The notes: generated by a model not told the origin, from the sequence alone. A stretch of DNA of 37,269 nt from CAZWUK01 sp964636685 (GCA_964636685.1 CAZWUK010000011.1:1-37269); one strand, 5' to 3'. Counted from the stretch's first letter, positions 25,736 to 33,484 are shown. Made by a program: numbers and translations.

Positions 25736-27172
25736 ATGGAGAAAACGAGAAAAAAACGGCATCCCTTGTTAACCGTCCTGCTGGTCATTTTACTGCTGCC
25801 GATCGCCTTGCTGCTGCTGGCAGTCCTGTATCTGTTCACGCTCGGTTTTTCTTCCGACGATCCGGAAAAGATGCTGGCTGCCGAACCGATGACCGCCGAG
25901 GAGCGCTATACCTTCATGGAAAACGCGGACGTCTTTGACGGCAGGCTGGACAAAACCGATCTTTGGTTCATTGCCGAGCAGCACGGCGTGGCTGCTGCAC
26001 TGGAGGATCCGTCGCTGCTGAAGGACTATCCCATATCGCTGGAGGGCGTTGGCATCGAGCTGTCAAAGGACGGAATCGGGATCAATCTGCAAGGCAAGGC
26101 GTTCGAATTTCTACCGGTTCCGCTGCAAGCGCGAGCGACGCTGGCATTTGACAACGGCAGTTTGACGTTGACCGTCGGAAAGCTTCGTCTTGGAAAATTG
26201 ATTTCCCTTGATGCAGAAAAGCTCTTTGATAAGCTGGGACTTGACAAGAAGCTGCTGACGTATACGATTGACGCGAAGGATGACGAGCTGCTGAAATCGG
26301 TAGAAGCCATCAGCGCGGAAGACGGCGAACTGCATGTGACCTGCCGGATTGACGAACTGCTCTGGAAGGAAGCCGCGGAGAACGAGGGCGACTATCAAAC
26401 ATTGCAGGAGTATCTGTACTTCTTTGAGGATGTGCCGGAGATCTCTTTGCCGCTGGAAGCGCGGGAGATGGCGGAGACCGCGGGCGTCGATGCGCTGCGG
26501 GAATTGCAAAAGCGCTGGGCGGCGGATGCGGACAGCTTTGTTGACTTCCGAATCTTTGTGCTTGCGCTGGGGCACGAAAACATCATCTCGTCACGGATGC
26601 GCGGCAGTACCGGGATGTATTGGACGCGCTTTCTGCCTGGTCTGACGCTGGAGCGCATTGCGCAAAAGAGAGAAACACTGTCAAAGACAAAGGAGCATAT
26701 TTCGACCTTTTTGCGCGACGTCGCGGCCGAGCTGTACGACGCGCAGGTCGCGGGAAAGATCATGATCGGCGAACACGGTTTGCTCGATGCGGTCACGGGG
26801 GAGAAGCTCTCCGTCAAAGCGCTGATGGGTGATCGCTGGCTGGCGGAGGATTGGCTGCGGGAAGCGGATTTTGTTCCGCTGCTGATGTATAACGTGGATG
26901 ATCGAGTGCGTCAGTACAGGCTCCCGATCGGCACGAAAATGCCGTTTGAAAACGATAAGGCAAAAGAGTTCCTGCTGCGCAATACCCTGTACGTCGCAGC
27001 ATATCTGACAGAAACGCCGAGCGGCATTCCGATTCTGGTCTATTACCCAAACAAGAACGTGTTTGCCATGCGCGAGATCAGCATGCTGGATTATACGTTT
27101 GCGCTGGAAAAGGACGGAACGGTATTTTATGATTTTTCGCAGGGAAACAACTGCGCGACCTTCTTTTCTTGA
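25736..27172 (+). CDS. Membrane-anchored extracytoplasmic protein of unknown function
   Basis: A 478-residue protein I do not recognise. It has a basic start (MEKTRKKRH), one strongly hydrophobic segment (about 10-37), then about 440 mostly polar residues predicted outside the membrane. These include a beta-rich stretch (YPISLEGVGIELSKDGIGIN...ARATLAFDNGSLTLTVGKL), reminiscent of proteins that bind lipid or membrane in a beta cup, but no family is assigned. AGAGAGGAATC precedes the ATG at 25736, which is preferred over an in-frame start 18 codons upstream inside the NUDIX gene. It ends in a hairpin terminator. Confidence 0.8.
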   Translation: MEKTRKKRHPLLTVLLVILLLPIALLLLAVLYLFTLGFSSDDPEKMLAAEPMTAEERYTFMENADVFDGRLDKTDLWFIAEQHGVAAALEDPSLLKDYPISLEGVGIELSKDGIGINLQGKAFEFLPVPLQARATLAFDNGSLTLTVGKLRLGKLISLDAEKLFDKLGLDKKLLTYTIDAKDDELLKSVEAISAEDGELHVTCRIDELLWKEAAENEGDYQTLQEYLYFFEDVPEISLPLEAREMAETAGVDALRELQKRWAADADSFVDFRIFVLALGHENIISSRMRGSTGMYWTRFLPGLTLERIAQKRETLSKTKEHISTFLRDVAAELYDAQVAGKIMIGEHGLLDAVTGEKLSVKALMGDRWLAEDWLREADFVPLLMYNVDDRVRQYRLPIGTKMPFENDKAKEFLLRNTLYVAAYLTETPSGIPILVYYPNKNVFAMREISMLDYTFALEKDGTVFYDFSQGNNCATFFS

Positions 27173-27177
27173 ACGAT

Positions 27178-27216
27178 GGCGGAGCGGCGGCAAAGATACC
27201 GTGCGCTCCGCCGCTT
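27178..27216 (+). terminator. Intrinsic terminator after the membrane-anchored protein gene
   Basis: GGCGGAGCG (27178-27186) pairs with CGCTCCGCC (27204-27212), followed by GCTTTT. The U-tract is short. Confidence 0.65.
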
Positions 27217-27253
27217 TTGGAATGGGTTGTGATGAAAAACCGCCGCAAAGAAC

Positions 27254-27420
27254 TTTTCCACACGGAAAGAGGGCAAAAACGCACCATTTCTCCACAGCAA
27301 AAATATGGAAACAGGCAAAGTTATCCACAGTATCCCCCCAGTTATACACATTGCAATAAAAAATAGTATTGTTACATTGTAATTATATATGATGTAAAGA
27401 GGGAATGCTTTTAAAAATAT
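27254..27420 (+). other. Third DnaA-box cluster with an adjacent AT-rich stretch, upstream of murA
   Basis: Four boxes in the same direction: TTTTCCACA (27254), TTCTCCACA (27288), perfect TTATCCACA (27321-27329) and perfect TTATACACA (27342-27350). Directly after the last comes about 65 bp of very AT-rich DNA (27351-27415) including TTGTAATTATATATGATG. The layout of co-oriented boxes next to an AT-rich stretch resembles an origin unwinding region. Confidence 0.7.
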
Positions 27421-27447
27421 TAAGCGCGGCGGATCGCGTCGGAAACG

Positions 27448-27476
27448 TTGACGAATGAAGTAATTTCGGCTATATT
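27448..27476 (+). promoter_or_regulatory. Promoter of murA, giving a nearly leaderless mRNA
   Basis: TTGACG (27448-27453), a 17-base spacer and TATATT (27471-27476). Only nine bases separate the -10 from the murA ATG, so the transcript would start at or within about three bases of the start codon. Confidence 0.75.
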
Positions 27477-27485
27477 AGATTTTGT

Positions 27486-28766
27486 ATGCAGAAGCAATGG
27501 TATTCTATTCATGGCGGACAACGTCTGGAAGGCACCGTCACCATCAGCGGCGCAAAAAATGCGGCCGTAGCCATTATCCCCGCGGCAATCCTCGCGGGCG
27601 AGCCTTGCATACTCGAAAATCTGCCGCATATCCACGACGTATACACGTTGCAGCAGATATTGGCCGGTCTTGGCGCTACGGTAGACTTTACCGAAGGCGA
27701 CTGCATGAAGATTGATCCAACGACGATCAGAACCACCGGCGCGACCTTTCCGGAGATGAGCTCCATGCGTGCGTCCTACTATCTGCTGGGCGCGCTGCTG
27801 GGACGTTACGGCGAAGCGGATATCCCCCTGCCGGGCGGCTGCCTGATCGGCGCGCGTCCCATAGACCAGCACATCAAGGGAATGCAGGCGCTGGGCGCGG
27901 AGGTCGAGATCGATACGGAGCGCAACATGGTGCGCGCGCGGGCAAAGAAGCTTGTCGGCGCGGAGATCTTTTTTGACGTGGTGTCCGTCGGCGCGACGAT
28001 TAACGTCATGATGGCGGCGTGCCGCGCGGAAGGACAGACGGTTCTTTCAAATGTCGCCAAGGAGCCGCATGTGGTTGACGTGGCAAACTTCCTGAATATG
28101 ATGGGTGCAAACGTCAAGGGCGCCGGTACGGACATGATTCGTATCAGCGGACGGCCGAACATGCACGGCTGCGCCTATTCGGTGATCCCCGACCAAATTG
28201 AGGCGGGGACGTTCATGGTTGCGGCAGCCGCGACGCGGGGCGACGTGGTGATTAAAAATATCATTCCAACGCACATGGAGGCCATCTCCGCAAAGCTGAT
28301 GGAGAGCGGCGCGCGGGTGATCGACGGCGACGACGGACGCGATTTTTATCTGCGCGTAATGGCGACCGAGCGGCCGCGCAGCGTCAACGTCAAGACCATG
28401 CCCTACCCGGGTTTCCCGACGGATTTGCAGCAGCCGATGATGGCATATCTGACCATGGCCAACGGACTGTCAACGATCAACGAAAACATCTTCGAGGATC
28501 GGTTCAACCATGTCAAAGAGCTGCGTCGGATGGGGGCTTCCATCAGTTTGCAGGGGCGCATGGCCAAGGTGAAGGGCGTGCTCCAGCTCAAGGGTGCGGA
28601 GCTGCATGCGACCGATCTGCGCGCGGGTGCATCCTTGATCGTGGCGGCGCTTGCGGCAAAGGGTGTTTCCACCATCCATAATATTGAGTACATCGATCGC
28701 GGCTACGAATTCCTTGACCAGAAGCTATTGGGACTCGGCGCGGACATCAAGCGGATCATAAAATAG
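27486..28766 (+). CDS. murA: UDP-N-acetylglucosamine 1-carboxyvinyltransferase
   Basis: A 426-residue enzyme that adds enolpyruvate to UDP-GlcNAc, the first committed step of peptidoglycan synthesis and the target of fosfomycin. The N terminus aligns well with known MurA (GGQRLEGTVTISGAKNAAVA). The catalytic Cys lies in PLPGGCLIGARPID, in the fosfomycin-sensitive Cys form. YPGFPTDLQQPMMAYL is also diagnostic. There is no Shine-Dalgarno sequence before the ATG, and no alternative start that keeps the conserved N terminus. A terminator follows 55 bp later. Confidence 0.96.
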   Translation: MQKQWYSIHGGQRLEGTVTISGAKNAAVAIIPAAILAGEPCILENLPHIHDVYTLQQILAGLGATVDFTEGDCMKIDPTTIRTTGATFPEMSSMRASYYLLGALLGRYGEADIPLPGGCLIGARPIDQHIKGMQALGAEVEIDTERNMVRARAKKLVGAEIFFDVVSVGATINVMMAACRAEGQTVLSNVAKEPHVVDVANFLNMMGANVKGAGTDMIRISGRPNMHGCAYSVIPDQIEAGTFMVAAAATRGDVVIKNIIPTHMEAISAKLMESGARVIDGDDGRDFYLRVMATERPRSVNVKTMPYPGFPTDLQQPMMAYLTMANGLSTINENIFEDRFNHVKELRRMGASISLQGRMAKVKGVLQLKGAELHATDLRAGASLIVAALAAKGVSTIHNIEYIDRGYEFLDQKLLGLGADIKRIIK

Positions 28767-28821
28767 AAAATCTTTTTCAAACGACATACGCGAAAAAAGC
28801 AGAATAACAGGGCACGGATGC

Positions 28822-28850
28822 AGCTTTTCGGAGGCGGAAGGCTTTTTTTG
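28822..28850 (+). terminator. Intrinsic terminator after murA
   Basis: AGCTTTTC and GGAAGGCT pair (with two G-U pairs) across a six-base loop, followed by TTTTTTTG. Confidence 0.8.
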
Positions 28851-28868
28851 CGTGGGAAAAAACGAGGA

Positions 28869-29245
28869 TGGTTTTTGATATGCGGGGAGGTTGGAGTGCT
28901 TTTTGACAGAGAGGATTTCCTTTTCGCCGCGCTCGGCGGCGCGACAAAGAAAATAATACTGGTTTCCGATATGCCTGCTGTTTTGCGCCAGCATTTTTGC
29001 TCCCCGTCTTTGTCGCTAAAACTTGACGTAGCTGCCGGCTACGCCTGCGTTTTTTGCTTCGCGACGGGAAACAAAAACTCTTGCCGCAATTCCAACATGC
29101 ACATCGGAAATCAGTATAACAAAAGAAGTCGGCCTTTTAGGGCTGGCGTTGGTTAGATACAAGCGCGTTCTGGGGTATCGGCATCTGGCCTGCCGATGGC
29201 AGGCTTATCGGTCGATTGTGGGTGGGAAAAATTTCTTGCAGAACG
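28869..29245 (+). repeat. Dispersed repeat R1, copy C, interrupted by a 160-bp element
   Basis: Has the usual R1 blocks (CGCGCTCGGCGGCGCGACAA, AACAAAAGAAGTCGGCC, GGGCTGGCGTTGG, GCCTGCC-GAT-GGCAGGC, CTTGCAGAACGG), but the hairpin and the CAAAAGAAG spacer are pushed apart by an insertion. The murA-to-29354 gap holds no gene that I can support. Confidence 0.9.
28957..29116. mobile_element. Small non-autonomous element (MITE-like) nested in R1-C
   Basis: About 160 bp with imperfect terminal inverted repeats: TACTGGTTTCCGAT at the left and ATCGGAAATCAGTA at the right (one mismatch in 14). TAA flanks both ends, a possible 3-bp target duplication. It contains internal hairpins (for example GTAGC...GCTAC) and no reading frame. 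No transposase for it is in view. Confidence 0.65.
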
Positions 29246-29353
29246 GAGGATAGAAGAAGCACATTTGGCAGAATGAGCATGAGAATAAGAGAAATTTTCT
29301 TGCAGAACGGGGGAAAAAGAGCGTTTCATAGGTTTCCTTTATTGTTTGTATGG

Positions 29354-29587
29354 TTACTCTTTTCGGTACGATGTGATTTTATCTACATCAAAGTCCAAAC
29401 CGACTTCTTTCAGATCAATTCCAAATCCTTCAATTTCTCCTTGAAGCGTACTAAAGACCTCGTAATAAGCCAAAAATTTTCCGTCAAAAAACTCACTCCT
29501 GGTATCTTGCTCATAAAGATCATTTAGATTGTCCAGCAATTCCGCCATACAAGCTTTAAATACATTTTCATTGATATTTCTATTCAT
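29354..29587 (-). CDS. Small acidic protein of unknown function
   Basis: A 77-residue protein starting MNRNINENVFKACMAELLDN, rich in Asp and Glu (LNDLYEQDTRSEFFDG, IDLKEVGLDFDVDK), with no membrane segment. Predicted mostly helical at the N terminus. I do not recognise it. GAAAGAAG precedes the ATG at 29587; an in-frame start 28 codons upstream lacks a site. Its base composition is more AT-rich than its neighbours and it sits between repeat blocks, which could mean acquisition or that it is an orphan. A TATACT hexamer lies about 120 bases upstream. The stretch 29588-29827 has no further gene, only a roughly 20-codon open fragment ending at 29753. Confidence 0.6.
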   Translation of the reverse strand: MNRNINENVFKACMAELLDNLNDLYEQDTRSEFFDGKFLAYYEVFSTLQGEIEGFGIDLKEVGLDFDVDKITSYRKE

Positions 29588-29827
29588 GATTTTCTTCTTT
29601 CCAAATGTCAGAGCAATTTTTGGCAAAGGATGTATTCGACTCCTGATGAATTTGTCAATTTGCCTACTCAATCATGGATGGTGAACCGTTTGTTTCGTTT
29701 GCTTTAGTATACCAGACAACATGCTATATGTAGTAGAGGTTTCCGCCGAGTCTTACTTGATCTCAGAATACTGATTTTGTAGTGCATCCATATGATCGCG
29801 GATGTTTGGCGCTAGCGTCTAGATCTA

Positions 29828-29963
29828 TGCTTTCTTTTCTTTCTCGCGAAAGAAAGAGGAACAGGAGAAGTTCCCCTGTTCCTGAGAAGTTGGTCGTTGC
29901 AGAAAGCTCTGAATTATCTACGCTTTCTTTTGTTTCTTTTCTTTCACGTGAAAGAAAAGAAAG
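29828..29963 (-). repeat. Long-form R2 repeat abutting the hsp20 stop codon
   Basis: A first palindrome (TCTTTCTCGCGAAAGA), a hairpin AGGAACAGG...CCTGTTCCT with nine-base arms, GAGAAGTTGG, AATTATCTACGCTTTC, and a second long palindrome centred on CACGTG (29938-29963). It ends four bases before the hsp20 stop. The same order of blocks recurs at 33485-33645. Confidence 0.85.
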
Positions 29964-29967
29964 CAAG

Positions 29968-30399
29968 TTAGAGGATCGAGACTTTCTTGCCGTTGGCAGC
30001 CTTCGGTTTTTCTTTGGGCAGTACCAATTCGAGAACGCCGTTTTCGTACTTGGCGGAGATACTCTCCGCGTCGATGCCGGAGATGTCAAAGGATCTTGCA
30101 AAGGCGCCGAACACGCGCTCCTGACGAACAAAGTTGTTCTTTTTGTCCTTTTCGTCCTTCTTCTCCTCATGCTTTGCGCGAACGGTCAGGCATTCGCCGT
30201 TGATGTCGATGTCAATATCGTCCTTGTTGAAGCCCGGCAGCTCCGCCTGCATCAGATAATGATCGCCTTCGTCCAGAATGTCCGTGCGGAAGGTCGAGGT
30301 AATGGTCGGAAATCCGTTCCAAAAATCCTTCTCAAAATCGTCGAAGAACCGTTCCATGCCGTGGTTTTTCCGATACGGCGTCATTGCATACATACTCAT
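29968..30399 (-). CDS. Small heat-shock protein Hsp20
   Basis: A 143-residue alpha-crystallin-family chaperone that holds unfolding proteins. The N-terminal arm (MSMYAMTPYRKNHGMERFFDDFEKDF) precedes the crystallin domain (about 38-130) with YLMQAELPGFNKDDIDIDIN, the GAFARSFDI strand and the conserved YENGVLELVLPK; the C terminus is short. AGGAGG upstream of the ATG. A perfect CIRCE element lies 128 bp upstream, so HrcA control is likely. An R2 palindrome touches its 3' end. Confidence 0.95.
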   Translation of the reverse strand: MSMYAMTPYRKNHGMERFFDDFEKDFWNGFPTITSTFRTDILDEGDHYLMQAELPGFNKDDIDIDINGECLTVRAKHEEKKDEKDKKNNFVRQERVFGAFARSFDISGIDAESISAKYENGVLELVLPKEKPKAANGKKVSIL

Positions 30400-30465
30400 G
30401 AATTTGTCCTCCTGTTATTTTTATCGAGAGTCGTTCTTCATCGGAACGCCCTCTTTTTGTTTACA

Positions 30466-30493
30466 GGTATAGCATACCCCGGCATTGTTGCAA
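30466..30493 (-). promoter_or_regulatory. Probable hsp20 promoter
   Basis: On the minus strand, TTGCAA, a 16-base spacer and TATACC with an upstream TG (extended -10). It lies between CIRCE and the hsp20 start. Confidence 0.5.
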
Positions 30494-30526
30494 AAATTTG
30501 AACGCAAAGAAATGGAAATGTAAAAG

Positions 30527-30553
30527 TTAGCACTCAAAAGATGAGAGTGCTAA
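30527..30553. promoter_or_regulatory. CIRCE element (HrcA operator)
   Basis: TTAGCACTC, nine bases, GAGTGCTAA: a perfect match to the CIRCE consensus bound by HrcA. It lies between the YdcZ-type gene stop and hsp20. Confidence 0.95.
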
Positions 30554-30575
30554 CAATGCGAAAAAATGCTTGATT

Positions 30576-31040
30576 TTACCGGCGGTTTGGAAGACGCTGC
30601 TCTGGCGAAAACCGCCGATCTGTCATCAGATTGACAAAAAGTCCGAGCAGCACCAGCGCGCCGCCGACGAGCTGACCCAGCGAAATACTGTCTGTCCGAA
30701 CATAGTCGATTACGAGGGCGCAAAACACCTGTCCGGTAAAGAGCATGAGCGTCATATAAAAGGAGGCGATGTGCGGCACGCAAAGATTCATCAGCGTGAC
30801 GGTCGCCACGCCGAACAGCCCGCCCGCAAACGCAAACAGCGGAATTCCGGAGACGGAAAGCAGCGACGGTTCACCGCGGCCGAGCAGCGGAAGCAACAGT
30901 AAAGAAACGCAAAGACCCGCGCAGTAGTTCCAAAACGTGCCGCCAAGGGGGGAGGTTTTTTCGGAAAGCCGACCGTTGACCGTACGGGAAAGAACGATGG
31001 TAACGCCCGAAAGAACGGAAAAAAGAACGGAAAGGAACAT
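30576..31040 (-). CDS. YdcZ-type (DUF606) DMT-family membrane protein, second of a pair
   Basis: A 154-residue protein with about five hydrophobic segments, starting MFLSVLFSVLSGVTIVLSRT. GGTFWNYCAGL and FTGQVFCALVIDYVRTDSISLGQLVGGALVLLGLFVN match the DUF606 half-size drug/metabolite transporter group, which probably works as a dimer. TAGGAGG upstream. Nine bases separate it from its paralogue, so the two likely form a heterodimer. The substrate is unknown. Confidence 0.85.
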   Translation of the reverse strand: MFLSVLFSVLSGVTIVLSRTVNGRLSEKTSPLGGTFWNYCAGLCVSLLLLPLLGRGEPSLLSVSGIPLFAFAGGLFGVATVTLMNLCVPHIASFYMTLMLFTGQVFCALVIDYVRTDSISLGQLVGGALVLLGLFVNLMTDRRFSPEQRLPNRR

Positions 31041-31049
31041 AAAAGCCTC

Positions 31050-31472
31050 CTAAAAAGTCAAAATGCAGACAATGCCCGCAAGCACCAGAAACAGTCCGAG
31101 CAGCTTGGCCGGATGAAACGTGCGCCTTGCGCTGCCGAGCAATCCGAAGCTGTCGATCACGAGGGCGGCGACGCTCTGCCCGAACAGACCCAGCGCGAGA
31201 ATGGCGGATACGCTGATAAAAGAGAATGCGTAATTGTTGAATACCGTGGTCGCTACGCCGATCACACCGCCGAGAAAGGCGTACCATGGCGTTCTTTCAC
31301 GCGGCAGAACACGGGCGCGCGTTACAAGGCAAAGCACGGCGACTGCGCAAAGCCCGACGATATGGATTACGACGCTGGCGGTATAGGCGCCGGTGAGCGC
31401 GGTGAGGTCGCCGTTTGCGAGGATCATGACGGAGATCAAAGCGCCGATTCCCATGGAAAGCAGATAATACAT
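31050..31472 (-). CDS. YdcZ-type (DUF606) DMT-family membrane protein, first of a pair
   Basis: A 140-residue paralogue of the next gene with about five hydrophobic segments (MYYLLSMGIGALISVMILAN..., YAFLGGVIGVATTVFNNYAF, LGLFGQSVAALVIDSFGLLG). CAGGAGG precedes the ATG at 31472, which is preferred over a longer frame reaching into the operator. It is divergent from the Crp/Fnr gene, and its -10 (TACAAT, 31495-31500) lies downstream of the palindromic operator. Confidence 0.85.
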   Translation of the reverse strand: MYYLLSMGIGALISVMILANGDLTALTGAYTASVVIHIVGLCAVAVLCLVTRARVLPRERTPWYAFLGGVIGVATTVFNNYAFSFISVSAILALGLFGQSVAALVIDSFGLLGSARRTFHPAKLLGLFLVLAGIVCILTF

Positions 31473-31494
31473 CAAAACACCTCCTGTTGGAACG

Positions 31495-31539
31495 ATTGTA
31501 AGCGCCGCGCTTGACGGCATGGTATGACAAATGTCATAC
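31495..31539. promoter_or_regulatory. Divergent Crp/Fnr-type operator and promoter
   Basis: GTATGACA-AA-TGTCATAC (31522-31539) is a perfect inverted repeat with eight-base arms. For the minus-strand transporter pair, the -10 TACAAT at 31495-31500 places the operator centre about 42 bases before the likely transcription start, the class II activator position. On the plus strand it overlaps the region between TTGACG (31511-31516) and the likely -10 of the regulator gene, which suggests autorepression. Confidence 0.75.
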
Positions 31540-31584
31540 TGAAACCACAAACGGCACTACGGATGGAACTGGAGGAAAGAAAAC

Positions 31585-32241
31585 ATGCAAAAAAGCAGCT
31601 GCGCTGTCGAGGATGGTGCGCGTCTTCTGAAGATTGGACTGACGAATGCCGAAGTCGCGCGCGCATATCGCGTGCGTTATGAAAAAGCGGAAACGATTTG
31701 TCGGGAAGGCTGCGCGCTGCCGTTTCTGCTGTACATTTTGACGGGACGCGCCAAGGTCTATGTTTCCGTGCCCTCCGGGCGGGCGCTGCTTTTGAGCTTT
31801 TATGAAGGCGAAGGGACGCTGGGGGATGTGGAGCTGCTCACAGGCGGCGTATGCACCACGACCGTTGAGGCGGTAACGCGACTTACGGCGCTGGCTGTTC
31901 CGGTGCGTGTCTGCCGGGCGGCGATGGAGACGAATCACGCGTTTTTGCTGCATCTTGGGCAGGGGGTAGCAAAAAAGCTGGACAGAAGCTCAAGAAACAG
32001 CGCGAAAAACCAGCTGCTGCCGTTGGAAAATCGACTCGCGGACTACATCATAAAAACGCAGCAGGACGGCGTGTTCTCGGAAAATCTGACGGCGCTTTCG
32101 TCCCTGCTTGGAGTCAGCTACCGGCATTTATTGCGCACGCTGGAGCAGCTTCGAGACAGGGGTATTTTGCAGAAGACAGAGACGGGCGACCGCATCCTGC
32201 TGGAAACAGCACTTTTTTCATTGGCGGACGGGGAAAAATAA
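31585..32241 (+). CDS. Crp/Fnr-family transcriptional regulator
   Basis: A 218-residue regulator. The N-terminal cyclic-nucleotide-binding-like beta barrel (about 20-130) contains YILTGRAKVYVSVPSGRALL and EGEGTLGDVELLTGG. A dimer helix follows, then a winged helix-turn-helix (LTALSSLLGVSYRHLLRTLEQL). It lacks the Fnr cysteine cluster, so the signal is not iron-sulphur. Overall similar to YeiL-type members. GGAGGAAAG precedes the ATG. It is divergent from the YdcZ pair with a palindromic operator between, so these transporters are the likely target. Confidence 0.9.
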   Translation: MQKSSCAVEDGARLLKIGLTNAEVARAYRVRYEKAETICREGCALPFLLYILTGRAKVYVSVPSGRALLLSFYEGEGTLGDVELLTGGVCTTTVEAVTRLTALAVPVRVCRAAMETNHAFLLHLGQGVAKKLDRSSRNSAKNQLLPLENRLADYIIKTQQDGVFSENLTALSSLLGVSYRHLLRTLEQLRDRGILQKTETGDRILLETALFSLADGEK

Positions 32242-32316
32242 GCGTTCGAAAAAACCGGCAGCGGCTTGCGTATAGTTCCATATTTTGCGGCAAGACTAGT
32301 TGCGAGGTGATTCTTC

Positions 32317-33048
32317 ATGGATGAAAATGATATTTTTGAACCCGAACAACCCCGAAAGAGATCCAAGGATTTTTTGAAGCAGCAGGGCTTTTACATTGTG
32401 CTGTTTGTATGCCTTCTCATTGTGGGCACGGCGGTCGCGCTGACGGCGCTGCCCCGCGACGATGGGAAGAACGTCGCTCCAACCCCCGATCAGGCGGTAG
32501 AATCGCGGCAGTCGGGAGACGAGCTGCTGGCGACGAGGAAAACGCCCGTACCGACCAGCGTGCCGCTGCCAACCGCGACGCCCAGGATAACAGCGACGCC
32601 GACCCCCGCGCCGGTGAACGCGACAAGAACGTCCCAGAAGGGACAAGCACCCGTCGAAGGGGAGATCCTATGGAGCTTCGCGCTGGATCAGCTGCTGTAT
32701 TCGCGCACGCTGGAGCAGTGGACGACGCATCCCGGCGTCGATATTGCCGCGGTGCTGGAATCGGACGTCAAGGCGGTGCTTTCCGGCACGATTCTCAAGA
32801 TTTACAAGGATGACGCGCTGGGACAGGTTGTTACCATCCAGCACAACAATGACCGTGTGAGCCTGTATGCAAACCTCGACGAGGACGTTCCCGTCAAGGA
32901 AGGCAAGAAGGTCAACGCGGGCGACGTGATCGGCAAGATCGGTACGACCGCACTTTCAGAATGCGCGGAGGCGCCGCATCTGCATCTGGGGTTCTTTGTC
33001 AAAGGGGAACCCGTTGATCCGATGGAATATGTGACGATTCCGCATTGA
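32317..33048 (+). CDS. M23-family (LytM) peptidase-like membrane protein, SpoIIQ-like
   Basis: A 243-residue single-pass protein: cytoplasmic 1-24, membrane helix about 25-44, a Pro/Thr-rich linker (76-105), then a LytM domain. Catalytic-type residues are present: H138 and D142 in HPGVD, H221 and H223 in HLHLGF. That is more complete than B. subtilis SpoIIQ, which lacks one zinc ligand. It could be a sporulation channel component or a cell-wall endopeptidase; size and layout favour SpoIIQ-like. GAGGTG precedes the ATG. I do not see a convincing sigma-F or sigma-G promoter. Confidence 0.8.
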   Translation: MDENDIFEPEQPRKRSKDFLKQQGFYIVLFVCLLIVGTAVALTALPRDDGKNVAPTPDQAVESRQSGDELLATRKTPVPTSVPLPTATPRITATPTPAPVNATRTSQKGQAPVEGEILWSFALDQLLYSRTLEQWTTHPGVDIAAVLESDVKAVLSGTILKIYKDDALGQVVTIQHNNDRVSLYANLDEDVPVKEGKKVNAGDVIGKIGTTALSECAEAPHLHLGFFVKGEPVDPMEYVTIPH

Positions 33049-33166
33049 TTTGGTTATTTTAAGCGGGTAGGCAAAAGAAAAGCGCTCGTAGAAGTACGGG
33101 AAAACAACAAAGGGGCTGTCCGATGGCGGGCAGTCCCTCTGCTGTTATGCGGCGCGGGATGAAAAC

Positions 33167-33389
33167 GATATTGGTTGTTGATATGCGGGTTGGTTGGCAA
33201 GCTTTTTGGCTGCGAGGAGCTTCCTTTTCTTTCTCGCTCAACGGCGCGGGAAAGAAAAGTAACAAAAGAACCCATGCCTTTTAGGGCTGGCGTTGGTCAG
33301 ATGCTTTCGTGTCCTGGGGTATCGGCATCTGGCCTGCCGTTGGCAGGCTTATCGGTCGGGGCTGGGTGTGAAAAATGTCTTGCAGAACG
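33167..33389 (+). repeat. Dispersed repeat R1, copy D
   Basis: Most diverged copy. It starts GATATTGGTTGTTGATATGC, keeps a hairpin with GCTCAACGGCGC in place of the usual loop, has AACAAAAGAACCCATGCC instead of GAAGTCGGCC, then the conserved GGGCTGGCGTTGGTCAGATG, GCCTGCC-GTT-GGCAGGC and CTTGCAGAACGG. Confidence 0.88.
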
Positions 33390-33484
33390 GGGAAACGGAA
33401 AAAGGTTCGGGAGAACGAGAATGAGGGAAAAAATTTGCAGAACGGGGAAACGGACGGTTTTCTGTTTTGGAAAAGTCGATGAGT

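Noticed and set aside
32242..32316. A sporulation sigma-factor promoter before the M23 gene
   Set aside because: GTATA and CATATTTT are present but only six bases apart, which does not fit sigma-F or sigma-G spacing.
33100..33150. Intrinsic terminator after the M23 gene (GGGGCTGTCC with GGCAGTCCC)
   Set aside because: The stem is imperfect and there is no T-run after it.
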